A stretch of DNA of 64,000 nt from Chlorocebus sabaeus (GCF_047675955.1 NC_132927.1:66507702-66571701); one strand, 5' to 3'; positions 23,006-34,123 are shown, numbered from the stretch's first letter. The notes: generated by a model from the sequence alone, not told the origin. A program made the numbers and translations.

Positions 23006-23633
23006 AAGCATGAAGAAAACTTCTGGGGTACTGGAAGCGTTTTATATCTTGGTCTGCATGGTAGTGGCAGTATGTAGATACAGACATATGAATGTATACA
23101 TATACAATTTGTCATGCTGTGCAATTTATTTTTGCTTATTTATTTTTGTACTTCATTGAGCACCTCAATTTTAAAAGTCCAATTTTTAGAAATTGCTAAA
23201 GCTAGGAGAGAAGGTGGAAGAAGTAGTGGGAGCTGTCTTCACTGAGATGCTGCCTCAAGTCACAAGCCTCTCCAAGGGAGATGGAGAAAGTAGCCAGTGA
23301 GGTCCACAACTGACTCTCCAAAATGGCTGTTATTGGAGAGAAGGGAACCAGGCATGAGGAGGGGCAGCCAGTTGGATGAGAGGAAAGTCCAGATAGAGTG
23401 TATGCCAGGGAAGCAATAGACAGGGAGACTTTTCAAGCAGGTTAGTGGTGTTGAATGCAACGCAGTGGTCTAGAAGGATAAGGGCAAACATCAATATCTC
23501 AGATATTGTCCTATGAGAATCTCTGAGGTGTCTTCCACCAACACCTTCATATTCCCCTGGTGGGAGGTAGCCTGGTCCTGCCTTCCTCAAGGGCAATTTG
23601 GAATATATCAATGCTTAAAAAAAAAAAAAAAAG
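23006..23633. other. Unassigned intergenic DNA
   Basis: The first part may be L1 3' UTR debris. The rest, including overlapping antisense frames at 23260-23611, shows nothing recognisable. Confidence 0.4.
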
Positions 23634-23930
23634 GCTAGGCGCAGTGGCTCATGCCTGTAATCCCAGCACTTTGCGGGGCCAAGGCAAGTGGATCACTTGA
23701 GGTCACATGTTCGAGACTAGCCTGACCAATGTGGCAAAACCCCGCTTCTACTAAAAATACAAAAAATTAGCCAAGAGTGGTGGTGGGTGCCTGCAATCCC
23801 AGCTATTCAGGAGACTGAGGCAGGAGAATCGCTTGAACCTGGGAGGCAGAGGTTGCAGTGAGCCAAGATTGTGCCACTGTACTCCAGCCTGGGCAACAAG
23901 AGCCAGACTCTGTCTCAAAAAAAAGAAAAA
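23634..23930 (+). repeat. Alu
   Basis: Full-length Alu; flanks aatgctta / aatgctaa. Confidence 0.85.
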
Positions 23931-24049
23931 AAAAATGCTAACTTTGAATCACCCATTCTACTTCTAGGAATTTTTCCTACAGAAATTACTAAGTGTGGGC
24001 ACAAAGCTTTCTGTACATGGACTGCAATAATAATAACAGATAATTTGTG

Positions 24050-24180
24050 CTGAGTGTTTTGCAGGTATTATCTCATTTTATCATCAGAAATCTCAGTTAG
24101 ATCAATGCTGATTTTATACCTATGTTTAAAATGAGGAAACTGAGGCATAAAGGGTTGAGTAACTCATTAAAGACACACTG
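24050..24180 (-). repeat. MIR fragment
   Basis: 'attatctcattttatcatcagaaatc...aaaatgaggaaactgaggcataaaggg' is a MIR 3' pattern. Orientation is uncertain. Confidence 0.55.
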
Positions 24181-24329
24181 TATGTAGGAAAGTTTGGATT
24201 TTAGCTCTGATCTTTCTGACACAGAGTCTCTGCTCTCAAATGTGAAAGCAGTATAAATGTCAAAAAGTATAAGCTTAATATAAATTACGGTATATCCAAC
24301 AGCCAAAGTATTGCTTTATCATATATTCT

Positions 24330-24455
24330 TTCCCACTGGAAGGTCAGATTTGTGAGGATAGGGACTTTTTCTGGCTTTTTCCTCAATGCTTAAAACAGTG
24401 CTTGGCACACAGTAGACTTTCAAAAAATATTTGTTAGCCTACATAATAAAATATT
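24330..24455 (+). repeat. L2 3' end fragment
   Basis: 'cccactggaaggtcagatttgtgaggatagggac...acagtgcttggcacacagtag' is the L2 3' end pattern. Confidence 0.6.
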
Positions 24456-24549
24456 GTGGGTTTTTTTTTTCTTTGAGAAAGAGCTGAAACTGTGGAAAAA
24501 CAGACACACAGACACTCTTATCATGCGAGTGGTTGACCTTCAATGAAAG

Positions 24550-26300
24550 GTGCATGTACAGCCTTGCCAGGTGCCTATTGTTAAAGTGAGGGTATTGATT
24601 GGAAAAGAATGGGACCTGGCAACTTGGAATGGGGATGTGTGGGAGGACCCTGATGAAGCTGGGGACACTGAGTTTATAAACTCTGATGAAACTTTCTTAC
24701 CAGAAGAAACAGCTTCCACATCCCCAGTAGTGGCAACATCCCCTCCACAATCCATGCTGCCATCAGCCTTTCCACCTTTGTCTGAGGAGATAAACCCTGT
24801 GCTGCCTGAGGCAACAGTGATGGCCTCCCCTGAGGCAGTTACCAGGTTGATTACGATAATATTGATTCTCCTCAGGAGCCACCCCCAACACCCCTGTCTG
24901 CTTCTAGACCTACAACTAGGCTAAAGTCCTGTCGGGCCCCTAGAGGTGAGGTTGAGAGTGTGGCCCAAGAGGAGGTGTGCAACACTCAAAAAGAACTGCT
25001 CGAGTTTTTTGATTTATATAAGCAGAAATCTAGAGGACAGGCATGGGAATGGATATTAAGGGAGTAGGAAAATGGTGGAAGGAACGTAGAGTTGGATCAG
25101 GCTGAATGTATTGATTTGGGCCCACTGAGTAGGGTGTCTGCATTTAATGATGCAGCTTGGGGAGTTAAAAAAAAAAAAAAGGTTCTAATGGTTTATTTGC
25201 TTGGTTAGCTGAAATATGAATTAAAAGATGGCCCACTGCGAGTGAGCTGGAAATGCCTGGTCTCCCTTGGTCTGATGTAGAGGAAGGGATCCAAAGGCTG
25301 AGGGAGATTGGGATGGTGGAGAGGATTAGTCACTTTACACCTACTCATCTCAACTGGGAGGGTCCAGAAGATATAACCTTGACCAATGCTTTGCAAAATA
25401 GATTTGTGAGGGCAGCACCTGCATCTTTGAAGATCCCTGTAATGGCTCTTCTCTGTATGTCAGATGTAAGTGGGAATCACAGGCAGTCAACTACAAAAAT
25501 TTTTTTTTTTTTTTTTTGAGATGGAGTCTGGCTCTGTCGCCCAGGCTGGAGTGCAGTGGCCGGATCTCAGCTCACTGCAAGCTCCGCCTCCCGGGTTGAC
25601 GCCATTCTCCTGCCTCAGCCTCCCGAGTAGCTGGGACTACAGGCGCCCGCCACCTCGCCCGGCTAGTTTTTTTTTTTTTTTTTTTTTTGTATTTTTTAGT
25701 AGAGACGGGGTTTCACCGTGTTCGCTAGGATGGTCTCGATCTCCTGACCTCGTGATCCGCCCATCTCGGCCTCCCAAAGTGCTGGGATTACAGGCTTGAG
25801 CCACCGCGCCCGGCCTCAACTACAAAATTTAAATGCAATAGGAATAATTGGATCCCGAGGTGGCTGGGGCCAAGTGGCAGCACTCAACTGTTAAAAGCAA
25901 AGTGGATGTAGCTACCATAACGGACAGCAGAAGCAAAGCAGCAATCCAGAATAGTCTCACTCATGTGGCACTGGCTAATTAATTATGGTGTTCCTAGAAG
26001 TGAACTTGATAGAAAGCCTACTGCATTCCTACTTAATTTATATAAGCAGAAAACTTCCAGGTCGAATGAACAAAAGACTAATTTGAATTATAAAAACAGA
26101 GAATCATGGCCCCTCAACAATTTCCAGACTTGAGCCACTTTACAGACCCAGAACCCCTTGAACGAATGGGGAGGCTGGGTCCCCTTGAGGAAGGACCCCA
26201 CCACATTATCGACAATTTATGCTGTTAATCTTTCTCCATCCTTCCCCAAGAAGACCTCCAGCCTTTTACCGGGGTAACTGTGCACTGGGGAAAGGGGAAT
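24550..26300 (+). pseudogene. ERV gag-like region, degenerate
   Basis: Opens with a 124-codon frame (24550-24924) rich in Pro, Ser, Glu and Thr, followed by frame-shifted and stop-ridden sequence. A young Alu splits it. Placement before a protease motif supports gag. No zinc knuckle was found. It does not encode a working protein. Confidence 0.45.
25500..25815 (-). repeat. AluY, Old World monkey (YRa-like), antisense
   Basis: Young Alu with 'gtggccggatctcagctcac' and 'ccacctcgcccggctag', and a long internal T run at 25670-25688. TSD caactacaaaa on both sides. It is inserted in the ERV gag-like region. Confidence 0.9.
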
Positions 26301-26304
26301 GATC

Positions 26305-26570
26305 AGACACTTCGGGGACTACTGGACACTGGCTTGGACTGACGTTGATTACAGGGGACCCAAAATGTCATTGTGGTCCTCCAGTTAAAGTAGGGGCTTA
26401 TGGAGGTCAGGTAATTAATAGAGTTTTAGCTCAGGTCAGACTTACAGTGGGTCCAGTGGGTCCAGTGGGTCCAGTGGGTCCCTGGACTCATCTAATGGTC
26501 AGTTCCCCAGTGCCAGAATACATAACTGGCATTGATACACTTAGCGGCTGACAGAACCCCCACATTGTCT
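26305..26570 (+). pseudogene. ERV protease remnant
   Basis: An aspartic-protease DTG triplet is intact (26325-26333), but a tga stop follows two codons later (26340-26342). The open stretch from 26345 to 26551 includes a Gly-Pro-Val run encoded by a 9-bp tandem repeat. It is non-functional. Confidence 0.5.
26446..26483 (+). repeat. 9-bp tandem repeat (gtgggtcca)n
   Basis: About four tandem units of gtgggtcca in the protease remnant, coding a Gly-Pro-Val repeat. It is probably a local slippage expansion. Confidence 0.8.
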
Positions 26571-26658
26571 CCCTGACTAGGAGGGTGAGGGCTATTATGG
26601 TGGGAAAGGCCAAATGGAAGCCATCAGAGCTGCCTCCACCTAAAAAAAATAGTAAATT

Positions 26659-26949
26659 GGCTGGGCGCGGTGGCTCATGCCTGTAATCCCAGCACTTTGG
26701 GAGGCCGAGGCAGGCAGCTCACGAGGTCAGGTGTTCAAGACCAGCCTGGCCAACAGAGTGAAACCTTGTCTCTACTAAAAATACAAAAAATTAGCCAGGT
26801 GTGGTGGTGGGAGCCTTTAATCCCAGCTACTTGGGAGGCTGAGGCAGTTGAATTGCTTTAACCCAGGAAGTGGAGGTTCCAGTGAGTGGAGATAGTGCCA
26901 CTGCACTCCAGCCTGGGTGACAGTGCGAGACTCTGTCTAAAAAAAACAA
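26659..26949 (+). repeat. Alu
   Basis: Alu inserted between protease and RT. TSD atagtaaatt / gtagtaaatc. Confidence 0.85.
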
Positions 26950-26969
26950 AAAAGTAGTAAATCAAAAAC

Positions 26970-28560
26970 AAAATTGCACACCTGGAGGGACTGCAGAGAT
27001 TAGTGCCACCATCAAGGACTTGAAAGATGCAGGGGTGGTGATTTTTACCACATCCCCCTTCAACGCCCCCATTTGACCTGTGCAGAAGACAGATGGATCT
27101 TGGAGAATGACAGTGATTTATTGTAAGCTTAACCAAGTGGTGACTCCAATTGCAGCTGCTGTATACTGCTGTACCAGATGTGGTTTTATTGCTTGAGCAA
27201 ATTAACACATCTCCTGGTACCTTGTATGCAGCCATTGACTTGGCAAATGCTTTTTTCTCCATTCTTGTCCATAAGGCCCACCAAAAACAATTTACCTTCA
27301 GCTGGCAAGGCCAGCAATATACCTCTACTGTCCTATCTCAGGGGTATATCAACTCTCTGGCTTTGTGTCATAATCTTATTCAGAGAGAACTTGATCATTT
27401 TCCTTTCCACAAGATATCACAGTGGTCACTGATAACATTACACTTATTGGAGGCAATGAGCAAGAAGTAGCAAACACACTGGACTTATTGGTGAGACATT
27501 TGTATGTCAGAGGATGGGAAATAAATCCGGCGAAAATTCAGGGACTTTCTACCTCCATAAAATTTCTAGGGGCCAAGTGGTGTGGGGCCTGTTGAGATAT
27601 TCCTTCTAAGGAGAAGGATAAGTTGCTGCCTTTGGCCCCTCTTACAACCAAGAAAGAGGCACAATGCCTAGTGCGCCTATTTGGATTTTGGAGGCAACAC
27701 ATTCCTCATTTGGGTGTGTGACTCTGGCCCGTTTATCGAGTGACCTGAAAGGCTGCCAGTTTTGAGTGGGGTCCAGAACAGGAGAAGGCTTTGCAACAGG
27801 CCTAGGATGCTGTGAAAGCTGCTCTGCCACTCGGGCCATAGGACCCAGCAGATGCAACGGTGCTTGAGCTGTCAATGGCAGATAGAGATGCTGTCTGGCG
27901 CTTTTGGCAGGCTCCCCTAGGTGAATCACAGTGGAGGCCTCTAGGATGTTGAAGCAAAGCCCTGTCATCTTCTGCAGATAATTATTCTCCTTTTCAGAGA
28001 AAGCTCTTGGCCTGTCACTGGGCTTTGCTGGAAACTGAACGTTTGACTCTGGGTCATCAAGTCACCATGTGACCTGAACTGCCTATCATGAACTGGGTGC
28101 TTTCTGACCTATCTAGCCATAAAGTGGGTCAGGTACAGCAGCATAACACCATCAAATGGAAGTGGTATATACGTAATTGGGCTTGAGCACAAGCCCTGGC
28201 TGAAGGCACAATTAAGTTACATGAGGAAGTGGCTCACATGCCCGTTGTCTCCATTCCTGCCACCTGCCTTCTCTCCCCCAGCCTGCACTGATGGCCTCAT
28301 GGGGAGTTCCCTATGATCAACTGACAGAGGAAGAGAAGACTAGGGCCTGGTTCACAGATGGTTCTGCCTAATATGCAGGCACCACCGGAAAGCTGCAGCG
28401 CTACAGCTGCTTTCTTAGGACATCCCTGAAGGACAGCAGTGAAATGAAGGGAAATCTTCCCAGTGGGCGGAACTTCGAGCAGTGCGCCGGTTGTGCACTC
28501 TGCATGGAAGGAGACATGGCCAGATGTGCGATTATACACTGACTCATGGGCTGTAGCCAA
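26970..28560 (+). pseudogene. ERV pol: reverse transcriptase and RNase H, degenerate
   Basis: RT resemblance runs from about 26975 to 27700 in shifting frames with several stops (for example tga at 27076). At the usual YxDD catalytic position (about 27430) the tyrosine and second aspartate are not present. An RNase H-type WFTDGSA stretch is visible at 28348-28368, followed at once by taa. The RT and RNase H are dead. Confidence 0.6.
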
Positions 28561-28721
28561 TGGTTTGGCTGGATGGTCAGGGACTTGGAAGAAGCATAAC
28601 AAGGAAATTTGGGGAAGAGGTATGTGATGGACCTCTCTGAGTGGTCAAAACCTGTGAAGCTATTTGTATCCCATGTGAGTGCTCACCAATGGGTGACCTC
28701 AGGAGAGGCGGATTTTAATAA

Positions 28722-29594
28722 TCAAGTGGACGGGATGACCCGTTCTGTGGACACCACTCAGCCTCTTTCCCCAGCCACCCCGTCATCACCCAATGGGCCC
28801 GTGAACAAAGTGACTATTGTGGCAGGGATGGAGGTTATGCATGGGCTCAGCAACATGAACTCCCACTCACTAAGGCTAACCTGGCTACAACCACTACCAA
28901 GTGCCCAATTTGCCAGCAGCAGAGAGCAACACTGAGCCCTCGATATGGCACCATTCCGTGGGATGATCAGTCAGCTACCTGGTGGCAGGTTGATTATATC
29001 GGACCTCTTCTATCATGGAAAGGGCAGAGGTTTATCCTCACTGGAATAGATGCTTACTCCAGATATGGCCACATACGGGTTTGCCTATCCTGCACACACT
29101 GCTTCTTCCAAGGCTACCATCTGTGGACTCACGGAATGCCTTCACAACCATCACGATATTCCAACGGAATTGCCTCTGACCAAAGCACTCACTTTATGGC
29201 TAAAGAAGTGCAGCAGTGGGCTCATGCTCATGGAATTCACTGGTCTTACCCTGTTCCCCATCATCCTGAACCAGCTGGATTGATAGAACAGTGGAATGGC
29301 CATTTGAAGTCACAATTACAATGCCAACTGGGTGACAATACTTTGCAGGGCTGGGGCAAAGTTCTCCAGAAGGCCATGTATGCTCTGAGTCAGTGTCCAA
29401 TATATGGTATTATTTCTCCCATAGCCAGGATTCACACATCCAGGAATCAAGAGGTGGAAGTGGAAGTGGCACCACTCACCATCACCCCTAGTGATCAACT
29501 AGCAAAATTTTCCTTATTAAGGAGTTTAATACTCCTTAATAAACTCCCCTTTATGTGTGTGTGTGTGTGTGTGTGTATACACACATTCTATTAG
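28722..29594 (+). pseudogene. ERV integrase, open over about 290 codons
   Basis: Reading stop to stop, this frame has no internal stop or frameshift. A CPIC zinc-binding pair lies at 28902-28913. The integrase triad is present: D at 28992-28994, D at 29178-29180 and E at 29286-29288, with the canonical 35-residue D-E spacing. One zinc-finger histidine could not be confirmed. No ATG precedes 29136 in frame, so as a free-standing ORF only the last 152 codons would be read. Retroviral integrases come from a Gag-Pol precursor, which is destroyed here. It is most likely a fossil that has escaped stops by chance. Confidence 0.6.
29554..29576. repeat. (TG)n microsatellite
   Basis: About 11 units, in the ERV 3' LTR remnant. 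Confidence 0.9.
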
Positions 29595-29630
29595 TTCTGT
29601 CCCTCTAGAGAATCCTGACTAATACAGATG

Positions 29631-30230
29631 GGCTTACTGGGACATAACCCCGTCGTAAGTCAAGGGGCATCTGTATACCTAACATAGTATGGAAAAGGGA
29701 GCGGGGAGAAAAAGCTTCTATGGGAAGAACAAATGGGTTTCTTTAGAAAAGACACAACGGTTTATAGGAGAACAAATGGGAAACAGAAAAGTCTGTGATT
29801 GTTTATGCAGGAGTGAGTGGTCTTTCCATTTTCTTCACACCCATGAAACTCCCCCAGAGTGGGGATTTTTGGTAGGTTTACTCTTGGTCTCTATCCTGGG
29901 AGTAGGCCCACCCATGAGAAAGGAATTTCTGGCAGCTTCGTTTCCCAGAAGTTGCTGCTTTTAGTCAGATAAGGGAAGTTCCAAAAGGGCTTCTTTCTGC
30001 ATCTGTTGACTCTCAAATGTCTTCATATAATCTTAGTAATAAATTAAAATAATCTTCATATCAATTCTGGGGTTCTGAGTAGTCCCCACCGTGTTTAAGC
30101 TGAGATCTGACAGTTAAGCAGGAGGAAGCCAGGCAGAAATGTCTCCAAGCAAAGTTGTACCTCCCCACCCAGGGCTGGCTGAGGCATTGAGTACCTGGAT
30201 GGGAAGTGGAGTTGAAGATACATCCCAATC
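29631..30230. other. Mostly unassigned intergenic DNA
   Basis: 'ggacataaccccgtcgtaagtc' near 29640 resembles a DNA-transposon end. The rest has no recognised feature. Confidence 0.35.
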
Positions 30231-30523
30231 GGCTGGGCGCAGTGGCTCACACCTGTAATCCCAGCACTTTGGGAGGCCGAGGTGGGCAGCTCACCCAAGG
30301 TCAAGAGTTCAAGACCAGCCTGACCAACATGGAGAAATCTCGTCTGTACTAAAAATACAAAATTAGCCAGGCATGGCGGTGCATGCCTGTAATCCCAGCT
30401 ACTCGGGAGGCTGAGGCAGGAGAATCACTTGAACCTGGGAGGTGGAAGTTGCAGTGAGCCAAGATCGCACCATTGCACTCCAGCCTGGATAACAAGAGCA
30501 AAACTGTCTCAAAAAAAAAAAAA
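30231..30523 (+). repeat. Alu
   Basis: Full-length Alu. TSD agatacatcccaatc / agatacattccagtc. Confidence 0.85.
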
Positions 30524-30589
30524 AGATACATTCCAGTCCTAAAACTCTGGATTTCCTTGAGACAGAAAGGAGATGAGAATTAAAATTGG

Positions 30590-30775
30590 GGCTCAACATT
30601 AGGCTTGGAGCCAGAATGTCTGAGTTAGACCTGACTGCCCATCAGCTGTGTCCCAGACAGGTCAGTTAATGTCTCTGAGCCCCAATTTCTCATCTGCAAA
30701 ATGGGAGTGACACACCAACCTCAAAGCACCGTTGTGAGGTCGGATGAGCCGGTCTAAGAGAGCAGACAGCGGGCA
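30590..30775 (+). repeat. MIR SINE
   Basis: 'cagctgtgtcccagacaggtcagttaatgtctctgagccccaatttctcatctgcaaaatggg' is a clear MIR pattern. Confidence 0.7.
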
Positions 30776-30779
30776 TTCA

Positions 30780-31260
30780 GCAAGTTTAAGTGGAATCTGA
30801 AGTCTGGCTTTAACTCATCTCTTGGTATCAAGCGCCCAAGGCGGGTTGGGGGTGGGGGGCCTGGGGTCTGAAGACATGGAGTGGTCTGGCTCCAGTCTGG
30901 CAGTGCCAGTCTCTCTCCAGCACCGGTGGCCAGGTGGAACCTGGACAGAGGGAGGGAGAGTGAGCCTGCAGACTGCAGAAGCAGCCCTGAAGACCAGGCT
31001 GTGAGGAGAATAGAGGCCAAATACCAGGCTTCTCGGCCAAAGAGCTCAAGGGCCACGGTGAGAAAGAGTAGGCCAGCCCCGGGAGTGGGTGGGCAAGGAG
31101 CGTCCGGTCGGAGAGCGCCCAGGGCGGTTGGAGGCTCCAGGGGCAGACACGTGCTCCACAGTGCGCTTCTTACCCGGGGAGGAACCGGCCCCTGCAAGGT
31201 ATTTGGTTTGTGGCGCCCTCTGCTGGTGAATGTCTGAACTGCACGCACCTGTCAGAACCC
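30780..31260. other. GC-rich non-repeat island
   Basis: Unlike its AT-rich and Alu-rich surroundings, this block is GC-rich with scattered CpG. It has open frames on both strands (164 codons minus, 30754-31248; 118 codons plus, 30881-31237), as GC-rich DNA often does. Neither frame shows a known domain. It could be an unannotated promoter or exon, or simply a regulatory island. It ends with a CTCF-like motif. Confidence 0.4.
31211..31229 (-). promoter_or_regulatory. CTCF-like motif, strong
   Basis: tggcgccctctgctggtg reads on the minus strand as caccagcagagggcgcca, fitting the CTCF core CCASYAGRKGGCRSY at every position. It faces the plus-strand motif at 2611. Occupancy is inferred, not shown. 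Confidence 0.6.
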
Positions 31261-31399
31261 GAAAAAATTCGTTCCTTCTTCACAGGACGCACTCAAGACA
31301 GTCACAGGCAGCCTGGGCTCTAAAGCTGAGTTTAGTTTTGGTGGCAGATTACCAAGCCTCAGGTCATTTTACCCAAACACTTCAGTTGAAAAAAAACTT

Positions 31400-31545
31400 T
31401 TAACAAACTTGCCTGCCGGGCACTGTTTTAATTACATTACAAATGCCACCTGAAGTTATGTGAGTAGGGTCTATTAGTATACCCATATTACAGATGAGGA
31501 CACTGGCGCTGGGGCTCACACGCTGACATGACATGCCAGCGGCAA
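31400..31545 (-). repeat. MIR fragment
   Basis: 'gggtctattagtatacccatattacagatgaggacactgg' is a MIR-type 3' pattern; diverged. Confidence 0.5.
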
Positions 31546-31611
31546 CCGGGGGGCACCCAGGAAACCCGGCCTCAGGGCGCCCGCACTTCACCATTCCAGT
31601 ACCTGCCCCTC

Positions 31612-31632
31612 TTTATATATATATATATATAA
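31612..31632. repeat. (TA)n microsatellite
   Basis: Short tatata run at the edge of an antisense L1. Confidence 0.85.
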
Positions 31633-31839
31633 AACAGCTTAATTGAGTTACAATTCACATACCATACAATTCACCCACTTAAAACCCACAACTCAGCGGT
31701 TTTTAGTGTGGTCACAGGTGTCTGCAGCCATCACCAGAGTACATTTTAGAGCATTTTAATACTCCCCAAAAAAGCCCCTTACCCATTTGCACTCACTCCC
31801 CGTCCCCTCCTTCCTACCCCCAGAAAACCACTAATCTTT

Positions 31840-32088
31840 CTTCTTTCTTTCTTTCCTTTTCTTTCTTTCTTTCTTTTTTCTTTTTTCTTTTTCTTTCTTT
31901 CTTTCTTCTTTCTTTCTTTCCTCTTCTTTCTTTCTTCTTCCTTTCTTTACTCTTTTCTTTTTCTTTCTTCCTTCTTTCCCTCCCTCCCTTCTTCTTTCTT
32001 TCTTTCTTTTCTTTCTTCCTTCCTTCCTCCCTCCCTTCCTTCTTTCTCTCTCTCTTTCTTTCTTTCATCTCTTTTTTCTTTCTTTCTT
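31840..32088. repeat. CT-rich microsatellite
   Basis: About 250 bp of cttt/ccttn tract at the tail side of the antisense Alu. Antisense Lys/Glu frames are artefacts. Confidence 0.9.
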
Positions 32089-32368
32089 CCTCAAAGTCTC
32101 TCTCTGTTGCCCAGGCTGGAGTGCAGTGGTGCAATCACAGCTCACTGCAGTCTTGACCTCCCAGGCTCAAGTGCTGCTCTCGCCTTAGCCTCCCAAGTAG
32201 CTGTGTCCAAAGGCACACGCCAGAACACACAGCTAAGTTTTGTATTTTGTAGAGATAAGATTTCACCGTGTTTCCTAGGCTGGTCTCAAAATTTTGGGCT
32301 CAAGGGATTTGCCTGCCTTGGCCTCGCAAAGTGCTTGAATCACAGGCATAAGTTACCATGCCTAGCCC
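32089..32368 (-). repeat. Old Alu, antisense
   Basis: Diverged AluJ-like element in L1; flanks aaccactaatctt / ccaccaacctactt. Confidence 0.75.
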
Positions 32369-32952
32369 ACCAACCTACTTTCTGTTCTCTATGACTTCAC
32401 TTAATCTGAATGTTTCATATGAATGGGAGCAAATAGTATGTGCTGTTTGGTGACTGACTTCTTTTATGTAACGCAATATTTTCAGGGCTCATTCATGTAA
32501 TATATGCATCATACCTCACTCCTTTCATGTCTGAATAATATTCCCATGTATGGATATACCACATTGTGTTTCACATTCCTCAACTGATGAACAGTTGGGT
32601 TGTTTGCACTCTTTTGCAATTATGAATAATACTGCTATAAAATTTCATATACAAGTTTTGGGGGAACATATGTTTTCAATTTTCTCAGGTATGTACATAG
32701 GAGTGGAATTTCTGGCTCATATGGTAATTATGTTTAACCTTTTGAGAAACTCCTAGACTGTTCCCCTCATTATCCTTTTTAAAGGTAAGAACACTGAGTA
32801 AGGCCCCCAGATTCTCTTCCTACTTTCCCCACCCACCTCCAACCCCCAGCAGTCTGGGGAGGGAGAACCTTCCTGCTTACTATGGGTGGTTTCTGTCAAA
32901 TCTGCTTTCTATGTCCTGAGATCTCCCTGAAACTTATGAAAGTCAAGAGCAG

Positions 32953-33242
32953 GTCAGGCATGGTAGCTCATGCGTGTAATTCCAGCACTTTGGGAGGCCG
33001 AAGCGGGTGGATCATGGGGTCAGGAGATTGAGACCATCCTAGCTAACATGGTGAAACCCATATCTACTAAAAATGCAAAAAGTTAGCCAGGCGTGGTGAC
33101 ACGTGCCTGTAGTCCCAGCTACTTGGGAGGCTGAGGCAGGAGAATCACTTGAACTCAGGAGGCAGAGGTTGCACTCCAGCCTGGGCAACAGAGCAAGACT
33201 CTGTCTCAAAAAAAAAGAAAGAAAAAAGAAGAAGAAGAAGAA
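32953..33242 (+). repeat. Alu
   Basis: Alu with (GAA)n tail and a right-arm deletion. Exact TSD gaaagtcaagagcag (32938-32952, 33243-33257). Confidence 0.85.
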
Positions 33243-33454
33243 GAAAGTCAAGAGCAGAGACTCTCTGTCCTCTGCTTGGTGCCAACCTCCCCATCCCTTC
33301 CTGCAGCAATGAGTCCAGGACAGCCCAGCTGAATGGAGGAGATGGCAAAGAGCAAAAGAAGATGTTGGAGAAACAGGTGTTGGTGAGTATTTAGAGGTGA
33401 TTATCCCACCACGCCACCTAATGGGGGAACAACATGAATAAAGAGCAAAGGCAG

Positions 33455-33746
33455 GCTGGGTGCAGTGGCTCACACCTGTAATCCCAGCAATTTGGGAGGC
33501 CAAGGCAGGCCAATCGCTTGAGGTCAGGAGTTCAAGACCAGCCTGGGCAACATGGTGGTATCCCGTCTCTACTAAAAATACAAAAATTGGCTGGGCATGG
33601 TGGCAGGTGCCTGTAATCCCAGCTACTTAGGAGACTGAGGCAGGAGAATTGCTTGAACCCAGGAGGCAGAGGTTGCAGTGAGCAGAGATCAAGACACTGC
33701 ACTCCAGCCTGGGCCAGAGTGAGACTCTATCTCAGAAGGAAAAAAA
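33455..33746 (+). repeat. Alu
   Basis: Full-length Alu. TSD aagagcaaaggcag / aagaacaaaggcag. Confidence 0.85.
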
Positions 33747-33761
33747 AAAGAACAAAGGCAG

Positions 33762-34123
33762 GAATGGAGCAGGAGAAGATATAGGGGAAGTCCAAGGAGC
33801 CAAGAGAGGAGAGGAGAGGTGACAAAATAAAAAAGTATGGAGGCCAAGGGTGACTGGCTTAGCCGCTGCTCCTGGAGGCTGCCTGTGGTCTCCAAGATGC
33901 TTGGATAACTTACCCATCAGTGTCTTTTTTAAAGTTGAGCACCAAGTCTCATTTGCGTATGCATGTACTTATTATCTGTTTGTGTAAACAAATCCCCATA
34001 TGTGTATTTATATACAGATGCCACCATAGAGGTCTTTCCACTTGGACATGCACTCCACTAGGGTCTTGGGATCTATTTCATGTTCCTCAGTTGTCCCTGT
34101 GTTCTCTTTCCTAAAATTTGATC
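33762..34123. other. Unassigned intergenic DNA
   Basis: Purine-rich at first, then mixed sequence. No gene or clear repeat was recognised. Confidence 0.4.

Larger units (their letters stand above)
24540..29630 (+). mobile_element. Class III (ERV-L-like) endogenous retrovirus, broken
   Basis: Sense provirus relic. In order it holds a gag-like region, a protease DTG, RT with many stops, an RNase H motif, and a long open integrase frame. A short LTR-like 3' end follows, with an aataaa signal (29538-29543) and 'gagaatcctgactaatacag' near 29610. No 5' LTR, dUTPase or env was recognised. Two Alus are inserted. The class assignment rests on RT and integrase resemblance and on the LTR ending. It cannot be autonomous. 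Confidence 0.65.
31633..32790 (-). mobile_element. Ancient L1 fragment, antisense, split by an Alu
   Basis: Antisense L1M sequence: 'ttgagttacaattcacatac' and 'caccagagtacattttagagca' on the left, then 'ggatataccacattgtgttt' and 'gtgtaatatatgcatc'-type blocks on the right (32375-32790). The Alu and CT tract at 31840-32368 interrupt it. Confidence 0.75.

Noticed and set aside
26858..27262. 134-codon antisense frame
   Set aside because: Part Alu and part antisense of ERV RT.
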